DNA from: a virus
Length of the DNA stretch: 40,596 nt
Strand: one strand, 5' to 3'
Virus record (IMG/VR): IMGVR_UViG_3300021437_000045
Span: 1-40,596 of that record
Below the pieces are notes generated by a model. That model did no database searches. It worked only from the letters and a program-made list of their open reading frames with translations, and had not been told where the DNA came from. Position numbers and translations under genes: made by a program. This document shows, in pieces, positions 38,363 through 40,596 of this stretch. Numbering within the stretch: the first letter of the stretch is position 1; the number at the start of each line of letters is the position of its first letter.

Positions 38363-38745
38363 GTTTTCGGTAACTCCTCGATCTTGAAAGTGGCTTTCAG
38401 GTCAGCGAAGGACTGATATGCCGCAACCTGATTATTCACGGCTTTGGTGAGCGTGGCGGTGTCGTAGGTCAACACCTTACCCTGGGACTTCAGGATCTCC
38501 TGGGTGAGGGCGAGAGCCGCCTCGAAGCCTTCTTGAGCCAGTTGCAGCTTCGCCGCGCCGCCTCCAGTTGGACTTTGCAGCTCACCCGTCTGAATCGCCG
38601 TCTGGGTAGCCGACACGAAACGGTCAACGGCAGCGATCGGCACAGCGAACTGAGGAAATGCGATCTCGGCGATAGGCGCAGCGATATGCTCGGCCACGCC
38701 TAGTACATGGCCGATTCCCTTCAGGATAGAGACAAATGACGGCAC
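38359..38745 (-). CDS. Helical protein with a hydrophobic N-terminus
   Basis: 128 residues from a GTG at 38745, seven bases after the upstream stop. MPSFVSILKGIGHVLGVAEH, then an Ala/Pro-rich part (AVPIAAVDRFVSATQTAIQ) and a charged helix. No family recognised. The in-frame start at 38793 would overlap the upstream gene. A virion or membrane role is possible; not shown. Confidence 0.65.
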   Translation of the reverse strand: MPSFVSILKGIGHVLGVAEHIAAPIAEIAFPQFAVPIAAVDRFVSATQTAIQTGELQSPTGGGAAKLQLAQEGFEAALALTQEILKSQGKVLTYDTATLTKAVNNQVAAYQSFADLKATFKIEELPKT

Positions 38746-38752
38746 GAGAGCT

Positions 38753-39187
38753 TTAGACCTTTGCGGCCGCGGACACTGTCGGCATGTTTGCAAGCTGCCG
38801 CAAGGCCAGGCCAGGCCCTTCCGCAGAGCCGTAGATTTGCGACTTGAAACTGATCATGGCCGTAACGCCGTTCGTGTCATCGAGCAAACCCTCAAGCGTG
38901 GCGACCACCTGAGGGTCGGTGACGCCGACCAAAACTACCACCAGCGCTACCGGGTCATCATAGGTAACATCATACTTCGCCAGATCAGCGACGGGGATGA
39001 GACCTTGTGTGGGTGATGGGAACTGAGGCGTTCCGCCTGAGGATTGGCCGCCCTCCGGCGCGACATAAAGCCCTTGGACCATTTCGCCAGCGGCCTTGAA
39101 CCGTTCGGCTTGTTTGAGTCCTTGATTGACGCTGCGGTTCTGTGCCGCCGCGATTCCACTCCACGCTAGTCCTGTTGGAACACTCAT
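38753..39187 (-). CDS. Protein of unknown function
   Basis: 144 residues, MSVPTGLAWSGIAAAQNRSV to MPTVSAAAKV. It contains a Gly/Ser/Pro linker (PEGGQSSGGTPQFPSPTQG) and a strand-helix part with VALVVVLVGVTDPQVVATLE. ATG overlaps the upstream TGA. No family recognised. It follows the RHH regulator gene in the same block. Confidence 0.68.
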   Translation of the reverse strand: MSVPTGLAWSGIAAAQNRSVNQGLKQAERFKAAGEMVQGLYVAPEGGQSSGGTPQFPSPTQGLIPVADLAKYDVTYDDPVALVVVLVGVTDPQVVATLEGLLDDTNGVTAMISFKSQIYGSAEGPGLALRQLANMPTVSAAAKV

Positions 39188-39387
39188 GATTTGTCTCCAT
39201 TTGTGGCGCGTCGGCGGTCGGGCTCAATGCCTTCGGCGAGCGACGGATCAGAGGCCAGCTCTTTGAGGGTCCGCTGAACGGAAAACGCAAGAAACGCACC
39301 GATAGTCGTATCGTGTTTCAGAACGAGACGGCGTATGCGCTGGTGCTGGTTGGTTGGAAGCTCAGTGCTGACCTTGACCGTGTCCAC
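39184..39387 (-). CDS. Ribbon-helix-helix regulator, probable
   Basis: 67 residues, GTG start at 39387. MDTVKVSTELPTNQHQRIRR is the ribbon and start of the first helix, then KHDTTIGAFLAFSVQRTLKE gives the second helix, the fold of RHH DNA-binding proteins. The end is charged. A perfect 16-bp palindrome with TTGCGCAA lies 26 bases upstream. RHH dimers often bind such sites and repress their own genes, so this is the best candidate for the regulator of the palindrome set. Confidence 0.7.
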   Translation of the reverse strand: MDTVKVSTELPTNQHQRIRRLVLKHDTTIGAFLAFSVQRTLKELASDPSLAEGIEPDRRRATNGDKS

Positions 39388-39395
39388 TGGGCTAG

Positions 39396-39429
39396 AGTCT
39401 ACAACAATGCCGTGCAGTTGCGCAACTGC
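39396..39429 (-). promoter_or_regulatory. Promoter with perfect palindrome, site f
   Basis: GCAGTTGCGCAACTGC (39414-39429) is a perfect 16-bp palindrome centred on TTGCGCAA. On the minus strand TTGCGC is followed after 18 bases by TAGACT as a -10, and the GTG of the RHH gene is close behind. It lies in the 43-base gap between the baseplate gene stop and the RHH start. Confidence 0.68.
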
Positions 39430-39430
39430 G

Positions 39431-40596
39431 CTAATTGACCGTCACAGCCGTAACCACAGTGATGGTCCAGTCAGTGATCGGACTTATGCCACCGCCAGTG
39501 ACCAGGATGCGCAGGATGTCACCCAGAAACACTCGAATCGTCTGGGTCGCGTAAGCCGTGAACTGCCCGGACGCACCGGCTGGAACAGTAGTAGCCAGGA
39601 TTCCGTTGGTGTTCTGGAGCAATACAATCCCAACGTCGCCGGTGTTGGCGCGTGAGCTCGGTACTTGAATCTGCATGTACAGCACGATCTCGACGGCTTG
39701 CTGCACGGTCGATTCCTGGGGCGTCTCGTAGCCTCCGGTAACGCCTGGATTCGTGATGCCTGGATAGCTCGGAGCCAGCAGGAAGGAGTACACGCTGCGG
39801 TTGGTCGGCTGTGGCTGCTGCGACCGGGCCACGAGCGCCGCAAAGAACTGGGTCCAATCGCCCAGATATTCGCCGCTCTGGAGCTGCACGGTGTACTCGA
39901 AAAACGTCGCATCGACGTCTCGCATCTGCACTTGAAGAATGACGCAATCTTTGTTGATGGCCGGATTGCTGATATGAACCGTCTGTGTCTGGCCAGCGAT
40001 CAAGCCGTCCTGTCTGGTGATATAGCTCACCGTGAACGGAATACCTGAAGAACCGTAGCGCGAGAGCAATGCCTCGGCGTAGGCGAGTTGGGCATCTGGG
40101 TCCGTCATCGTGTTCGGCGCGTCCTGCACGTCCTCATAGATGCCTGTGCCGCCCTCAACCGCAGCGCGCGCCGCGATCTGGGCGTTATCTTGAACCCAGA
40201 CGATCGGTGAGAGCGTCGTCGGATAGCAGACTTCGAGCACGTCGGAGGATGTCAGGACAGGACGGAAAACCGTGCTCTCGACAAAGTTACCGCCCGGAAA
40301 GCCACCTTGTGGTGGGTCCCACAAGAACTGCGCGCCGGCGCTCGAAGGCAGACTGATGTCAAGCAGGCTAACGACTTTCTGGGCAACGCCGTTGACCGTG
40401 ACAGTCGGCGTCGCGTTGATCGGGTACAGAGTGAAAAACACCGTGCGGATGCCGTCAGGCGGCTGCGGCGAGCTCGGGTAGGGTCCAGGGTTGGCCGTCG
40501 AGAAGATGTCACACCATAATGGATTCTGTTGTGTCGTGTTGCGGACGCCTTGCCGGTTCCGATAGGTGCCGCGGTCGAAGGTGACCACGAGAGACA
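39431..40596 (-). CDS. LamG-domain baseplate/tail protein, C-terminal part (gene spans the circle join)
   Basis: C-terminal third of the gene that begins at 1910 and crosses the join. In this copy the frame enters from the window end and includes VVTFDRGTYRNRQGVRNTTQ, then PDGIRTVFFTLYPINATPTV and a beta-rich C-terminus with SEYLGDWT-like loops and IRVFLGDILRILVTGGG. It ends at TAA-type stop 39431. Bases 40470-40596 repeat the start of the window. This part probably forms the outer tail tip. Confidence 0.85.
   Translation of the reverse strand, partial: SLVVTFDRGTYRNRQGVRNTTQQNPLWCDIFSTANPGPYPSSPQPPDGIRTVFFTLYPINATPTVTVNGVAQKVVSLLDISLPSSAGAQFLWDPPQGGFPGGNFVESTVFRPVLTSSDVLEVCYPTTLSPIVWVQDNAQIAARAAVEGGTGIYEDVQDAPNTMTDPDAQLAYAEALLSRYGSSGIPFTVSYITRQDGLIAGQTQTVHISNPAINKDCVILQVQMRDVDATFFEYTVQLQSGEYLGDWTQFFAALVARSQQPQPTNRSVYSFLLAPSYPGITNPGVTGGYETPQESTVQQAVEIVLYMQIQVPSSRANTGDVGIVLLQNTNGILATTVPAGASGQFTAYATQTIRVFLGDILRILVTGGGISPITDWTITVVTAVTVN
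40470..40595. repeat. Terminal redundancy with bases 1-126
   Basis: Bases 40470-40595 match 1-126 exactly; base 40596 is A where base 127 is T. Removing the repeat closes a circle of 40,469 bp with a continuous gene across the join. The length is what an assembler leaves on a circular or circularly permuted genome, so it is probably an assembly overlap rather than a real phage end. Confidence 0.9.

Noticed and set aside
1-40596. tRNA genes, CRISPR arrays, integrase, excisionase and attachment sites
   Set aside because: I saw no cloverleaf-like sequence, no regular spaced repeats of CRISPR type, and no tyrosine or serine recombinase motif. The iteron array is too short and too closely spaced for a CRISPR.

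Overview
The window is one complete tailed-phage genome of siphovirus type, opened at an arbitrary point. Bases 1-126 recur at 40470-40595, so the molecule closes into a circle of about 40,469 bp, and one tail gene runs across the join (1910 down to 1, then 40469 down to 39431). No integrase or lysogeny repressor is recognisable, and no stretch over 300 bases lacks a gene. Several exported-looking proteins start with short Sec signal peptides ending in -AQ or -CQ, a style I associate with Acidobacteriota of the Solibacter/Bryobacter type. That host assignment is an inference.

Almost every phage gene lies on the minus strand, mostly joined by ATGA, GTGA, TAATG or TAG|ATG junctions. In the order of transcription: early/replication genes at 34983-30092 (small zinc proteins, an SSB-like protein, Gp157, a VRR-NUC nuclease, and a helix-turn-helix initiator-like gene containing four iteron-like repeats beside an AT-rich stretch); terminase small and large subunits (30021-28359); a 7.5 kb insertion between terminase and portal with glycosyltransferases, two FkbM-type methyltransferases, a sigma factor, a Dam-type methylase and HNH remnants (28147-20686); portal, head morphogenesis protein, fibre-like exported proteins, protease/scaffold, decoration and major capsid proteins, connectors, tail tube, frameshifted tail chaperones, tape measure and baseplate (20665 through 1 to 39431); and a last block at 39387-37125 that starts with a ribbon-helix-helix regulator. 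Plus-strand genes are few: a GH24 endolysin, a zinc-ribbon protein, the genes of an IS1595-family insertion sequence (35136-36646, with perfect 8-bp target duplication), and an endonuclease at 16445-16990.

The most unusual locus is 16280-18304. It encodes a histidine-phosphatase domain fused to a Mu-F/SPP1-gp7-like head protein, interrupted in its HPN|CDC motif by an intein of about 221 residues. The opposite strand of the intein DNA, in exact codon register, encodes a Vsr/DUF559-like endonuclease with its own strong ribosome-binding site, wholly inside the intein. The intein motif DFHGD is the codon-by-codon reverse complement of the endonuclease motif VAVEV. This looks like an intein and its homing endonuclease compressed onto two strands of the same DNA.

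A second system is a set of six TTGCGCAA-centred palindromes at gene starts. Several sit at the -35 position of sigma70-like promoters, and one lies directly before the ribbon-helix-helix gene, suggesting a shared operator and its regulator.
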